Shown here: positions 1 through 6,214 of the stretch, piece by piece
Layout: each line of letters starts with the position of its first letter
Position numbering within the stretch: position 1 is the stretch's first letter
Origin: an uncultured Coprococcus sp.
GTDB lineage: Bacteria > Bacillota > Clostridia > Lachnospirales > Lachnospiraceae
Length of the DNA stretch: 6,859 nucleotides
Direction of reading: 5' to 3'
Assembly: GCA_900557435.1 (NCBI GenBank)
Contig: USSH01000139.1
Span: 1 to 6,859 of the forward strand
Translations under genes and position numbers: made by a program
The notes under the pieces: generated by a model
The model's database searches: none
What the model saw: the letters and a program-made list of their open reading frames with translations, nothing else
Told to the model about the DNA's origin: nothing

Positions 1-207
1 ACCATAACTGCTGACAGACATAAAATCCATTGTTACCGGACTCTTCAGTCTCTTCGCAAGTTCGCACATAAAGAACACACTGCCCTTGAGTATTCCTATC
101 AAATGTATCGTCTTGCCTTCATACGCCTTATCGATAGCCTCAGCCATCTCGCTGATCCTGGTTTCTACCTCACTGCTGCTAAGCATAACACCAATCTGTT
201 CCTTCAA
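1..207 (-). CDS. hpt: hypoxanthine phosphoribosyltransferase, N-terminal part (3' end beyond the window)
   Basis: Purine-salvage enzyme that transfers the phosphoribosyl group of PRPP to hypoxanthine or guanine, giving IMP or GMP in the cytoplasm. Only the first 69 residues are inside the window. Visible family features are the PPi-loop stretch GILKGSVFF (about residues 38-46) and MDFMSVSSYG (60-69), both typical of bacterial HPRT. I chose a TTG start at 205-207: the reverse strand carries a perfect AGGAGG (216-221) exactly 8 nt upstream, whereas the first ATG in frame (184-186, residue 8) lies too far from any Shine-Dalgarno site. The gene follows tilS by 119 nt on the same strand, the order seen in Bacillus (tilS-hprT-ftsH), so ftsH may follow outside the window. 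I found no convincing sigma-A promoter in the AT-rich gap, which suggests co-transcription with tilS. Identity is firm; the TTG start is an inference. Confidence 0.93.
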   Translation of the reverse strand, partial: MKEQIGVMLSSSEVETRISEMAEAIDKAYEGKTIHLIGILKGSVFFMCELAKRLKSPVTMDFMSVSSYG

Positions 208-298
208 CTTTTTGTCCTCCTGTATATTCTAAAAAGTTCTGCTTTATATATAATCTGATATTTCATAATATTATATTTCATTTATAGTCCGATATTAT

Positions 299-350
299 AT
301 TCAAATATCACTTTCAAATGTCATTTTCAAATATTATTTTCAAATGTCAT
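299..350 (-). repeat. 13-bp tandem repeat, four units, spanning the tilS stop codon
   Basis: On the minus strand the sequence reads as four consecutive 13-mers: ATGACATTTGAAA (338-350), ATAATATTTGAAA (325-337), ATGACATTTGAAA (312-324) and GTGATATTTGAAT (299-311). A decayed fifth unit at 286-298 starts with ATAATAT. Units 1 and 3 are identical. The stop codon of tilS (327-329) lies inside the second unit, so the last codons of TilS are written by repeat sequence. Confidence 0.85.
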
Positions 351-1814
351 TTCTATGATTCTATGGGTGTTATCTGTCACCTTGTAATTCTCCCCTATTC
401 TGAGTCCAACCACCCATACAACCTCTGATCCGGAAGTGACCAGCGGGACATCTCGCCTCGTATCTGCAGGAATTTTCGCGTCTGTGAAAAGCCTGTTGAG
501 CTTCTTTCTGGCTCCTTCAGAATTAACCACGATGTAATCTCCAGTTTTCATTGTCCGCAACTGCAAACACTTTTTTATTCTATCATAATCAAGATACTTC
601 GTACACTCTTTTTTTGAAAGGTCCAATAATTCAGGTCGATCATATATTTTTACCAAAAGTCTCCCTGAATTCCATTCATAAACACCATCCGAAGCTATAT
701 CTATATCTATGTCCACAGCCGAGGCATCGTCCAATTGAGAATTATTATCATTTTTGTTGTATGCCGAAAAAACTATATCACCATACCTGACAAACGCCCG
801 ACCCCCACCGGGAAGATCTATGCCTGCTCCGGTATCTGCATTGTACAGCTTCATCACTTCCTGTACATGGCTTCTTCCAATATCTTTCAAGCCCCCACAG
901 ACCATGCCGATAAGCCTCCGCACCGCCAGCTCCTGTACCAGCTTGTCCTGTCCGAACAGGCTGTCACGATCAACACTGTAAGATCTTCCTTCATTCGAGA
1001 TTCCCGTCCATCCACATGTCTCCATGGATATATCTATCCCCTGGCTCTGCAGGAACTTTTCTGTAAGGCCTGACACCAATCGTTCATAGTCCGCTGCCAT
1101 CTCTGCCATGGAGCATATGTGTTCCACCGCCTGATCATTTATCTCCCGCATAACCGGAATTATTCTGTGTCTTATCTTATTTCTTGTGTAATCATCCTCA
1201 TCATTCGTAGCATCAGTACAGAACGAAATGCCATGCCGTCTCAGATAATCCTCTATCTCGGCCCTGTCACATGACAAGAGAGGCCTCACAATCCCGTCCC
1301 TGACTGGCGCGATACCCTTCACGCCGCCCATTCCGGTTCCACGCGCCATGTTAAATAGCACCGTCTCCGCCACATCATTTCTGTTATGAGCCACAGCGAT
1401 AACGCAACCTTCCTGCGCATACTTTTCCTTTATATCATCAAATGCACCATATCTCGCAAGTCTCCCGGCTTCCTCGACAGTGAGTCCCTGCTCCGCTGCC
1501 ATAGTCTGCACATCAATATTATACGAGCTGCAGTCCACTCCGTAGAAATCACACATCTTCTCCACATATCCCTGATCAGCATCGGCTGCCTCACCGCGTA
1601 TCATATGGTTTATGTGGACGACATGAATGTTCACCCCGAGATAGTTTCTGTATTTTGACAATACAGTGAGCATACTGATCGAATCTGCCCCTCCTGACAC
1701 ACCACACACACAATGTCTCGCACCGTCAAACATGTTATTTTTTTCTATATATCTAATGATCTTCTTCTCAAAAGCATCCGTCTTATCCGTAATCTTATCT
1801 ATAATATTGCACAT
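327..1814 (-). CDS. tilS: tRNA(Ile)-lysidine synthase
   Basis: ATP-dependent enzyme that converts the wobble cytidine (C34) of tRNA-Ile(CAU) to lysidine, switching its specificity from Met to Ile; essential in most bacteria and cytoplasmic. Numbering from the longest start (ATG at 1829, 500 aa): the PP-loop SGGADS lies at 45-50, HINHMIRG at 72-79, EEAGRLARY at 119-127, AHNRNDVAET at 147-156 with MARGTG at 161-166, and DATNDEDDYTRNKIRH at 206-221. All are TilS/MesJ signatures. The C-terminal substrate-binding domain closes with GARKKLNRLF and VVWVVGLRIGENYKV. A hexamer-repeat linker encodes DIDIDI (around 695-712). I prefer the ATG at 1814 (residue 6, 495 aa): it has GGAG 9 nt upstream, while the ATG at 1829 has no adjacent Shine-Dalgarno site. 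The usual second His of the AHH motif is Asn here. Three extended -10 boxes lie in the upstream spacer. Confidence 0.95.
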   Translation of the reverse strand: MCNIIDKITDKTDAFEKKIIRYIEKNNMFDGARHCVCGVSGGADSISMLTVLSKYRNYLGVNIHVVHINHMIRGEAADADQGYVEKMCDFYGVDCSSYNIDVQTMAAEQGLTVEEAGRLARYGAFDDIKEKYAQEGCVIAVAHNRNDVAETVLFNMARGTGMGGVKGIAPVRDGIVRPLLSCDRAEIEDYLRRHGISFCTDATNDEDDYTRNKIRHRIIPVMREINDQAVEHICSMAEMAADYERLVSGLTEKFLQSQGIDISMETCGWTGISNEGRSYSVDRDSLFGQDKLVQELAVRRLIGMVCGGLKDIGRSHVQEVMKLYNADTGAGIDLPGGGRAFVRYGDIVFSAYNKNDNNSQLDDASAVDIDIDIASDGVYEWNSGRLLVKIYDRPELLDLSKKECTKYLDYDRIKKCLQLRTMKTGDYIVVNSEGARKKLNRLFTDAKIPADTRRDVPLVTSGSEVVWVVGLRIGENYKVTDNTHRIIEMTFENNI

Positions 1815-1869
1815 TATCATTTTCTCCATACCGTCAGTACATTTGCCTTTTATTCCACCGCGTAACTAC

Positions 1870-2072
1870 CGCAATGCTCATTATATCATATCGCCTGTCG
1901 GCTCAATGTGGGCATTCGCATTATGACGTCTTGCGCAAGCGCAACCGTCGCAATGCTCATTATATCATGATTCACACCTACGGTGCTTAACGTTGCTATC
2001 GCAACTATCATGATCCAATTCGCCGCTCGCCAATCATGCCAGCATGTTGGCTCACTTGCGCTCATTATATCA
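1870..2072 (-). repeat. intergenic repeat with three promoter-like copies between spoIIE and tilS
   Basis: The 255-bp gap 1830-2084 carries no believable gene. It holds a perfect 20-bp direct repeat, CGCAATGCTCATTATATCAT, at 1870-1889 and 1949-1968. A third partial copy shares the 13-base core GCTCATTATATCA (2060-2072); the cores start at 1876, 1955 and 2060. Read on the minus strand, the core is TGATATAATGAGC. Small inverted repeats lie between copies: TTGCGCAA (1931-1938), CACC/GGTG (1975-1985), GTTGC-TATC-GCAAC (1992-2005) and an imperfect CCAA..CATG/CATG..TTGG (2030-2050). ATCATGAT also recurs. The pattern looks like a degenerate, partly palindromic intergenic element, not a gene. No tRNA or rRNA signature is visible. 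Confidence 0.75.
1880..1888 (-). promoter_or_regulatory. extended -10 candidate for tilS (proximal copy)
   Basis: The minus strand reads TGATATAAT, a perfect extended -10 (TGnTATAAT). A weak TTGAGC lies 15 nt upstream as a possible -35. Transcription would start near 1873, giving a leader of roughly 60 nt before the preferred tilS start. Identical boxes lie at 1959-1967 and 2064-2072 without recognisable -35 elements. The match is seen directly; promoter activity is inferred. Confidence 0.4.
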
Positions 2073-2084
2073 CAAACCACAAGT

Positions 2085-4265
2085 CTATGCTGCACCTCTT
2101 TTGTCGTTTCTTCCAATCACCACCGCCATAACTGTCACGTCATCTCTCGGTGACACGTCACTTTGACCAAGCATTTTCCCTACGATCTCGTCAACCATTC
2201 TCCGGCTGTCTCCAATATGTATTTCTCCGAGCAGTCGATCCATCGCCCCATCCATATCAATATCCGATATTCCATCGCTCACCATAATAACGGCATCCCC
2301 AGCCGTCAGACTTACACCCTTCACATCACACTCTGCCTCATCCAGAACTCCCACCGGAAGTGTCGTACTGGAGATGACATCCACCGTGTTGCCATCCTTT
2401 CCCGGGTGGACCACATATGTCATGGACGCTCCCTGCTTAAAGCTTGTCATCGAGCCATCATACATGTCTATGACAACCATATCAAACGTTGTAAATGTCC
2501 GCCCCTGGTTCTTTCTTGCCATACACCTGTTTGAAAATGCAATGCTATACTCTGGGGAAAATCCTGCCTCCAGCATTTCCTCCATAGTATCCAGCATCAT
2601 ACAACTCTCACAGGATGCAAGGCTTCCACTGCCCATACCGTCAGATAGCATCATAACGAGACGTCCATCTTCATATTCCTTGACCGAAAAGTTATCACCA
2701 GACACCGGAGAGCCATACTTTCTTATCCTTCTCACGTGATACATCCCCCTATAAACAGCGCTCTCCTCATATTCAGCCATACGATAGTCGTCAAAAAACA
2801 AGCTTGGTGAATTCATCCCAACTCTTATGTTCTTTTCAAAATAACTGCTGAGAGTTTCAGCCACCTGTCTTGAGAGTACCATCCCCTGACCGGAAGTACA
2901 TCCTGCCACATAAAATCTGTTTCTGCCACAGTCATTCCTAACCTCCGTAACCCTCACATTTTCCATCCCGAGCTCATGCATCTGCCCTATCAGTTTCTCA
3001 TCTGATATCTCCCTGGCGGAGCCTATTTTATCAATCTGTCTTCGGAATCCATCCACAAGCTCACCAACCTGGCTGAGACTTATTCCGGGTTCGTCACTTC
3101 CAGCAAATGTATAGTCAAGTCGTCTGAATGTATTTGCCATATCTTCCATCTTTGACGATGTCATTCTGTTGATCTCCGTGGCTGCAGCCTGAAGGCACGC
3201 CGGATCTATGTCATCGACTGCCCGTCCGAGTAAAATCGCAGGCAGTGAGGCGAATACCAGCAGCGGAAGCCCCAGATTGACACAGGCAAAAACAATATCC
3301 TCCACTGTTTCCATGCGTACAAATTCGGATCCTGACGCTGCCATAGAGAGTGCTATCCCCAGCACGTAGAAAATGCACAGCACCACTCTCCTGTGTCCCG
3401 AGAGTACGCGCCCTATGAGCATGGATATCGTAACCAACATCAGCCAGGGAATCCAGCCCACATCATCCATTTTTACAGCAAGGATCCCCCCTGCTGCAAC
3501 AGCCAATCCGCAGCCATACTCCGCCCCCGATCTGTACACGGTATACAGCATAACAAATAAAGTCAACATAAGGCACAGGCTTATCCCCCCTGCAATATCA
3601 ATCGGGGCAAGCCACAAAATTACGGACCATATAGCCATAACACTCACTATACACTGATTTCTGTCATATCCCTTTTCACCAGCCCCACGCCTCCAATCTT
3701 CACCGGAAACTCTGCAGACTATCGCAGTCACCCCGGGACCAAATATATAAAATGTGCATATATACAGTATTCCAGCCACTACGCTCCTCACGATTGCCCC
3801 AGGGATTCCATCACCGACAGATATCAGCTCTGCAAGCATCGCAGCCACCGCGCAGGGAAACACACCAGTCCACTTTCCTGACATCTCCATCCCCGACAAC
3901 TCCATTCCTGACTGTCTTCCTCTTTTTTGAGTTCCGCGTGTTCTCCTTATATCGTATGCCTTCATTATGATCAACATACATGTCAACAGGATCACATATC
4001 TTCCGAACACTTCCGAAGCTGCAAAATCTGAACTCGCCATGATCCCATTCTCCATATAGGGAGTTCCCGGCAAGCCAAATGCACCTGCCGCTATCCCACC
4101 GATCGAACATATATACAGAATCAGATATCGGTCACACACAAGGCAGCACACGGTATAGAGTGCGGCGGCAATCGGAGCCATCCTGCCGACAACAAATGCA
4201 CCCCCTGCCATGCACAGGAACATCATAACTCCCAATTTCATTCCCGAATGTATTCTCTCTCTCAT
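2085..4265 (-). CDS. spoIIE: stage II sporulation protein E, membrane-bound PP2C-type phosphatase
   Basis: Serine phosphatase that dephosphorylates the anti-anti-sigma factor SpoIIAA-P and so frees sigma-F in the forespore; it also acts at the asymmetric septum. The 726-residue protein has the family layout. The N-terminal half contains about ten hydrophobic segments (roughly 10-27, 31-64, 88-103, 136-182, 206-244, 251-310, 321-346). A central regulatory/oligomerisation region follows (about 350-500), then a C-terminal PP2C domain (about 505-717). Metal-binding motifs visible are SGDNFS (522-527), SDGMGSG (541-547), SDGISD (663-668) and RDDVTV (707-712). A loop repeat SGMEL/SGMEM lies near 119-130. 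It is somewhat shorter than the B. subtilis protein (827 aa), mostly before the phosphatase. The ATG at 4265 has GGGAGG 6 nt upstream, and a second AGGAGG lies 14 nt upstream. It is isolated from divIC by a terminator, implying its own promoter. Confidence 0.96.
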   Translation of the reverse strand: MRERIHSGMKLGVMMFLCMAGGAFVVGRMAPIAAALYTVCCLVCDRYLILYICSIGGIAAGAFGLPGTPYMENGIMASSDFAASEVFGRYVILLTCMLIIMKAYDIRRTRGTQKRGRQSGMELSGMEMSGKWTGVFPCAVAAMLAELISVGDGIPGAIVRSVVAGILYICTFYIFGPGVTAIVCRVSGEDWRRGAGEKGYDRNQCIVSVMAIWSVILWLAPIDIAGGISLCLMLTLFVMLYTVYRSGAEYGCGLAVAAGGILAVKMDDVGWIPWLMLVTISMLIGRVLSGHRRVVLCIFYVLGIALSMAASGSEFVRMETVEDIVFACVNLGLPLLVFASLPAILLGRAVDDIDPACLQAAATEINRMTSSKMEDMANTFRRLDYTFAGSDEPGISLSQVGELVDGFRRQIDKIGSAREISDEKLIGQMHELGMENVRVTEVRNDCGRNRFYVAGCTSGQGMVLSRQVAETLSSYFEKNIRVGMNSPSLFFDDYRMAEYEESAVYRGMYHVRRIRKYGSPVSGDNFSVKEYEDGRLVMMLSDGMGSGSLASCESCMMLDTMEEMLEAGFSPEYSIAFSNRCMARKNQGRTFTTFDMVVIDMYDGSMTSFKQGASMTYVVHPGKDGNTVDVISSTTLPVGVLDEAECDVKGVSLTAGDAVIMVSDGISDIDMDGAMDRLLGEIHIGDSRRMVDEIVGKMLGQSDVSPRDDVTVMAVVIGRNDKRGAA

Positions 4266-4292
4266 ATATAGCCTCCCAGCCTCCTGTTCATA

Positions 4293-4321
4293 CTTATAGT
4301 GAGCAATAGTATAGATGTCCG
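4293..4321 (-). promoter_or_regulatory. candidate spoIIE promoter
   Basis: The minus strand shows CGGACA (4316-4321) and TATAAG (4293-4298) separated by 17 bp, between the divIC terminator and the spoIIE ribosome-binding site. The -10 matches sigma-A at 5 of 6 positions, the -35 at 4 of 6. A weak -35 would fit the Spo0A-dependent control known for spoIIE in Bacillus, but no clean 0A box (TGTCGAA) is present; only an interrupted TTCGgACA overlaps the -35. Confidence 0.4.
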
Positions 4322-4327
4322 AAATGC

Positions 4328-4366
4328 AAAAAAAGAGCGAACGCTGTGAGCAGCATCCGCTTTTTT
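4328..4366 (-). terminator. rho-independent terminator after divIC, possibly bidirectional
   Basis: On the minus strand AGCGGATGCTG (4351-4361) pairs over all 11 positions, with two G-U wobbles, with CAGCGTTCGCT (4336-4346) around a CTCA loop. The stem is preceded by a run of A and followed, after one C, by seven T (4328-4334). It separates divIC from spoIIE. The A-run on the other flank would also support plus-strand termination, although no plus-strand gene is seen. Confidence 0.88.
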
Positions 4367-4413
4367 GTGATATTATTCCTGTTTTTCTTTATTTTTTTGC
4401 CGTCAGATATGTT

Positions 4414-4743
4414 TTAGTTATTGTCTTCTTTAGGCTTGATAACTATCTCATTAGGATATACAAGACCAAGCTGCGACCTTGCAACGTCCTCAACATATTC
4501 GTCTGTCTTCATATATTCTTCTTTCTTCTCAAGCTCCTTATGCTTCTGCTCCGCATCATCGAGCTGTTCCTGAAGCTCTGCAGCCTGAACCTGAAGCTCC
4601 CGCTTCTGGGTTTCCAGAGTCTTAGCTTTGTAAAGGACCACAACCGCAAGCAGCACAAGACATCCTATAACTATCATCATGCCCATTTTGCTGGAAATCT
4701 TTTTTTTATTATTTGAAGCTGCTCTGCCAGTTCTCTTACTCAT
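4414..4743 (-). CDS. divIC: septum formation initiator protein, DivIC/FtsB family
   Basis: Small bitopic division protein that, in Bacillus, forms a complex with FtsL and DivIB at the septum and helps activate septal peptidoglycan synthesis. The 109 residues show the expected order: a basic cytoplasmic N-terminus (1-20, SKRTGRAASNNKKK), one transmembrane helix (about 21-39), an extracytoplasmic coiled coil rich in Glu, Gln, Leu and Lys (about 41-78), and the family signature YVEDVARSQLGLVYPNE (83-99). Length is normal for the family. The ATG at 4743 has GAGGGG about 7 nt upstream. Position between yabQ and spoIIE matches divIC in Bacillus; the S1-domain gene yabR that usually follows is missing. 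A strong promoter lies upstream (4825-4853) and a terminator just downstream, so it appears to be transcribed alone, though some read-through from yabPQ is possible since no terminator was seen after yabQ. Confidence 0.92.
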   Translation of the reverse strand: MSKRTGRAASNNKKKISSKMGMMIVIGCLVLLAVVVLYKAKTLETQKRELQVQAAELQEQLDDAEQKHKELEKKEEYMKTDEYVEDVARSQLGLVYPNEIVIKPKEDNN

Positions 4744-4816
4744 CAGGAATCCCCTCTCTTAGTCTGTGTGCTTTTCTTGTAATAATATACAAAAAAATGG
4801 CACCCAAGCAAACATA

Positions 4817-4853
4817 TTGACATAATTTTACTATTTTAGGCTATTTATGTCAA
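4817..4853. repeat. perfect inverted repeat framing the divIC promoter
   Basis: TTGACATAA (4817-4825) is repeated in inverted orientation as TTATGTCAA (4845-4853), with a 19-bp spacer. One arm contains the -35 of the divIC promoter and the other covers the -10 edge and predicted start site. The geometry is operator-like, but binding is only inferred. Confidence 0.6.
4825..4853 (-). promoter_or_regulatory. sigma-A promoter of divIC
   Basis: The minus strand has TTGACA (4848-4853), a 17-bp spacer and TAAAAT (4825-4830): a perfect -35 and a 5-of-6 -10 at optimal spacing. The start would fall near 4818, leaving a leader of about 75 nt before divIC. Confidence 0.78.
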
Positions 4854-4885
4854 CGCACTTTTATCAATCACATTTCCACATTAAA

Positions 4886-5212
4886 CTAACCATCTTTCTT
4901 TTTGTACAATATGTAGGTTGATATTTTAGACGCAACCCAATTTATTGTGTAAAAAGAAATTAAAAATCCTGAAAAAAATCCTAAAAAAATATATAGTCTC
5001 AACCGGCCATCACAGCATATGTAATTCAACGCAATTATTGTTCCACTTAATACCAACCAAAATAGAACAACTCCAATCCAGGTTATAACCGGTCCCGGCT
5101 TTAACATTTTTCTCAACAGGCATATACACGCACCTATCAGCCCCATAACCAACCCCGTTATCAGACAGTTCATATACCCCTCTGCCTGGATCCGAACAAG
5201 TTCGCTGATCAT
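4886..5212 (-). CDS. yabQ: spore cortex biosynthesis protein YabQ
   Basis: Polytopic membrane protein required in Bacillus for spore cortex formation and located in the outer forespore membrane; its molecular activity is unknown. The 108-residue product has three clear hydrophobic helices (about 14-34, 42-64 and 71-90) and a short basic C-terminus (YKKKDG). It is much shorter than B. subtilis YabQ (about 211 aa); lacking the long C-terminal tail seems usual for clostridial versions. The call rests on membrane topology plus position directly after yabP and before divIC; no strong catalytic motif exists to confirm it. Its ATG overlaps the yabP stop (ATGA, 5209-5212) and has only a weak ribosome-binding site, so translation is probably coupled to yabP. 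Confidence 0.85.
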   Translation of the reverse strand: MISELVRIQAEGYMNCLITGLVMGLIGACICLLRKMLKPGPVITWIGVVLFWLVLSGTIIALNYICCDGRLRLYIFLGFFSGFLISFYTINWVASKISTYILYKKKDG

Positions 5213-5484
5213 TTGAACAGGCTCTTGAGCGATAGAGCACCCTCCTTCTCACCTGAATACACCATAGAATTAAAACTTCCTGTCAGCTCCAATATTCCCT
5301 TGTCAATGTCCAGCGTACTCGCCTGCATATTCTTGCCGGTTATCTTCAGTTTCCCGTTTTCCGTCACCAGCAGAACCAGATCCTGGTCTATAGATATAAC
5401 CTTTGCCACTCCTGTCATGGACATACTGTTTCTGTTGTCTAATGTAAGCTTATGTGTCCCTATCTTATTGACCGCTTCCCCCAT
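5209..5484 (-). CDS. yabP: sporulation protein YabP
   Basis: Small mother-cell sporulation protein of the YabP/YqfC family, needed in Bacillus for normal spore coat and cortex assembly; biochemical role unknown. The family pattern is plain: HKLTLDNRNSMSMTGV, then ISIDQDLVLLVTENGKLKITG, then a conserved LDIDKGILELTG and a terminal Tyr-containing strand. I start it at the ATG at 5484 (91 aa), which has AGAAGG 9 nt upstream. An in-frame GTG at 5529 would add 15 residues, but it sits directly behind the T-run of the rqcP terminator with no Shine-Dalgarno sequence, so it is unlikely. The gene overlaps yabQ by 4 nt. A sigma-E-like promoter at 5515-5542 would fit the known mother-cell expression of yabPQ. 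Confidence 0.92.
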   Translation of the reverse strand: MGEAVNKIGTHKLTLDNRNSMSMTGVAKVISIDQDLVLLVTENGKLKITGKNMQASTLDIDKGILELTGSFNSMVYSGEKEGALSLKSLFK

Positions 5485-5514
5485 GCTCAGAGTCCTTCTC
5501 AACCTGTTTAATAA

Positions 5515-5542
5515 ACTATATGAGGGCACAAAAAAAATATGC
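5515..5542 (-). promoter_or_regulatory. sigma-E-like promoter candidate for yabPQ
   Basis: The minus strand shows GCATATT (5536-5542), which fits the sigma-E -35 consensus KMATATW, then a 13-bp spacer and CATATAGT (5515-5522), matching 6 of 8 positions of CATACAAT. The spacer is about one base shorter than usual. The -35 lies within the terminator stem of rqcP. Inference only. Confidence 0.4.
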
Positions 5543-5575
5543 CGGAATAACTTTCGTATATTCCGGCATATTTTT
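5530..5575 (-). terminator. strong rho-independent terminator after rqcP
   Basis: A perfect 17-bp stem (5533-5549 pairs with 5559-5575) encloses a 9-nt loop (5550-5558). The GC-rich centre is GCCGGAATA/TATTCCGGC. On the minus strand it runs into eight T (5530-5537); the A/T ends make it symmetrical, so it could stop transcription from either side. It separates hup-rqcP from yabPQ. Confidence 0.92.
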
Positions 5576-5580
5576 ACACA

Positions 5581-5630
5581 TGCTCAAATATGTTATACAT
5601 ATCCAAACATACTTAAACATACTCAAACAT
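5581..5630 (-). repeat. 10-bp tandem repeat spanning the rqcP stop codon
   Basis: Minus-strand units are ATGTTTGAGT (5621-5630), ATGTTTAAGT (5611-5620) and ATGTTTGGAT (5601-5610), followed by two decayed units, ATGTATAACA and TATTTGAGCA. The rqcP stop codon TAA (5613-5615) is inside the second unit. Confidence 0.7.
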
Positions 5631-5852
5631 ATCCTTTGCATCTTCTTTTTTTGTGGAATCCGCGATCATAGTAACCCTGACCTTCACCGTCTTGTTTCCA
5701 AATGCTATCTCGATAACATCGCCAACCTTGACTTCTGTTCCAGCCTTTGCCACCTTATCATTGACCATGACTCTTCCGGCATCACAAGCCTCGTTCGCCA
5801 CGGTTCTTCTCTTGATGATTCTGGATACCTTAAGGTACTTATCAAGTCTCAT
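5613..5852 (-). CDS. rqcP: S4-domain RNA-binding protein RqcP (YabO/Hsp15 family)
   Basis: Small RNA-binding protein which, in Bacillus, binds stalled 50S subunits with RqcH and supports addition of C-terminal alanine tails in ribosome quality control. Nearly all of its 79 residues form an S4 domain: [20 protein letters not shown] at 1-20 is almost the same as B. subtilis YabO, followed by [20 protein letters not shown] (26-45) and the [13 protein letters not shown] tail. The basic KRRT patch (14-17) is expected to contact rRNA. The ATG at 5852 has AAGG 6 nt upstream. The gene starts 16 nt after hup, so the two are almost certainly one operon, and it is followed by a strong terminator. Position before yabPQ supports assignment to RqcP instead of the proteobacterial HslR. 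The stop codon falls in a 10-bp tandem repeat. Confidence 0.93.
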   Translation of the reverse strand: MRLDKYLKVSRIIKRRTVANEACDAGRVMVNDKVAKAGTEVKVGDVIEIAFGNKTVKVRVTMIADSTKKEDAKDMFEYV

Positions 5853-5868
5853 ATCAAACCTTAAAAGA

Positions 5869-6141
5869 TTAGTTGATTGAATCCTTTAATGCCTTTCCAG
5901 CCTTGAACTTAGGAGCCTTTGAAGCTGCGATTGTCATTGTCTCGCCAGTTCTTGGGTTTCTTCCCTCTCTAGCCGGTCTCTCTGATACCTCAAATGTACC
6001 AAATCCAACTAACTGAATCTTCTCACCTTTCTTTAACTCATCTGCTACAACGTCTGTGAAAGCCTTTAATGCTGCCTCAGCGTCCTTCTTTGATAATTCT
6101 GTCTTCTCAGCGATTGCTGCAACTAACTCTGTCTTATTCAT
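5869..6141 (-). CDS. hup: HU family DNA-binding protein
   Basis: Histone-like nucleoid protein that binds and bends DNA as a dimer. At 90 residues it has exactly the family length. The signature [20 protein letters not shown] is at 46-65, with the intercalating proline of the RNP motif at 63; the C-terminus [17 protein letters not shown] is typical. The ATG at 6141 follows AAGGAGG by 9 nt, one of the strongest ribosome-binding sites here, and a near-consensus promoter lies at 6239-6267, as expected for an abundant protein. HU next to rqcP is common in Clostridia, unlike Bacillus, where hbs is elsewhere. A hairpin in the 5' leader may influence expression. Confidence 0.97.
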   Translation of the reverse strand: MNKTELVAAIAEKTELSKKDAEAALKAFTDVVADELKKGEKIQLVGFGTFEVSERPAREGRNPRTGETMTIAASKAPKFKAGKALKDSIN

Positions 6142-6180
6142 CAGAAAATTCCTCCTTAATTAATAAATATATCTCCTCTG

Positions 6181-6214
6181 ACAATGCCATCCGGAATCAT
6201 ATTCCGCTCATTGT
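6181..6214 (-). ncRNA. hairpin in the hup 5' leader
   Basis: Outer arms ACAATG (6209-6214 on the minus strand) and CATTGT (6181-6186) enclose an inner perfect stem CGGAAT-ATG-ATTCCG (6192-6206), with an asymmetric internal loop between them. It lies inside the predicted leader of about 90 nt, well upstream of the ribosome-binding site. No Rfam-type motif is recognised; it may be a cis-acting RNA element or a DNA operator. Confidence 0.5.

Noticed and set aside
208..326. Promoter for hpt in the AT-rich gap
   Set aside because: TATAAT-like boxes exist (270-275, 294-299) but the TTGAAA/TTGAAT hexamers lie 12 or 23-25 bp away, not near 17, and there is no TG extension.
299..350. Possible CRISPR array at the 13-bp repeats
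   Set aside because: Units are too short and contiguous with no spacers, and lie across a coding end.
1830..2084. Possible tRNA or small RNA gene in the GC-rich spacer
   Set aside because: No T-loop (GGTTCGA) or cloverleaf and no terminator-like T-run; the hairpins are short and belong to the repeat structure.
1886..2116. Minus-strand open frame of 76 codons in the spoIIE-tilS spacer
   Set aside because: It begins inside the spoIIE 3' end, has no ribosome-binding site, and its protein echoes the DNA repeats (DIMS twice), so it is a by-product of the repeat.
3811..4110. Minus-strand 99-codon frame inside spoIIE
   Set aside because: Out of frame with SpoIIE membrane segments, no recognisable domain and no start signal.
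4314..4323. Spo0A box upstream of spoIIE
   Set aside because: The best match (TTCGgACA on the minus strand) has an extra base relative to the 0A consensus, so it cannot be called.
4315..4716. Plus-strand open frame of 133 codons opposite divIC
   Set aside because: It runs through the divIC terminator and is antisense to a well-supported gene; the hydrophobic protein is the shadow of the coiled-coil coding strand.
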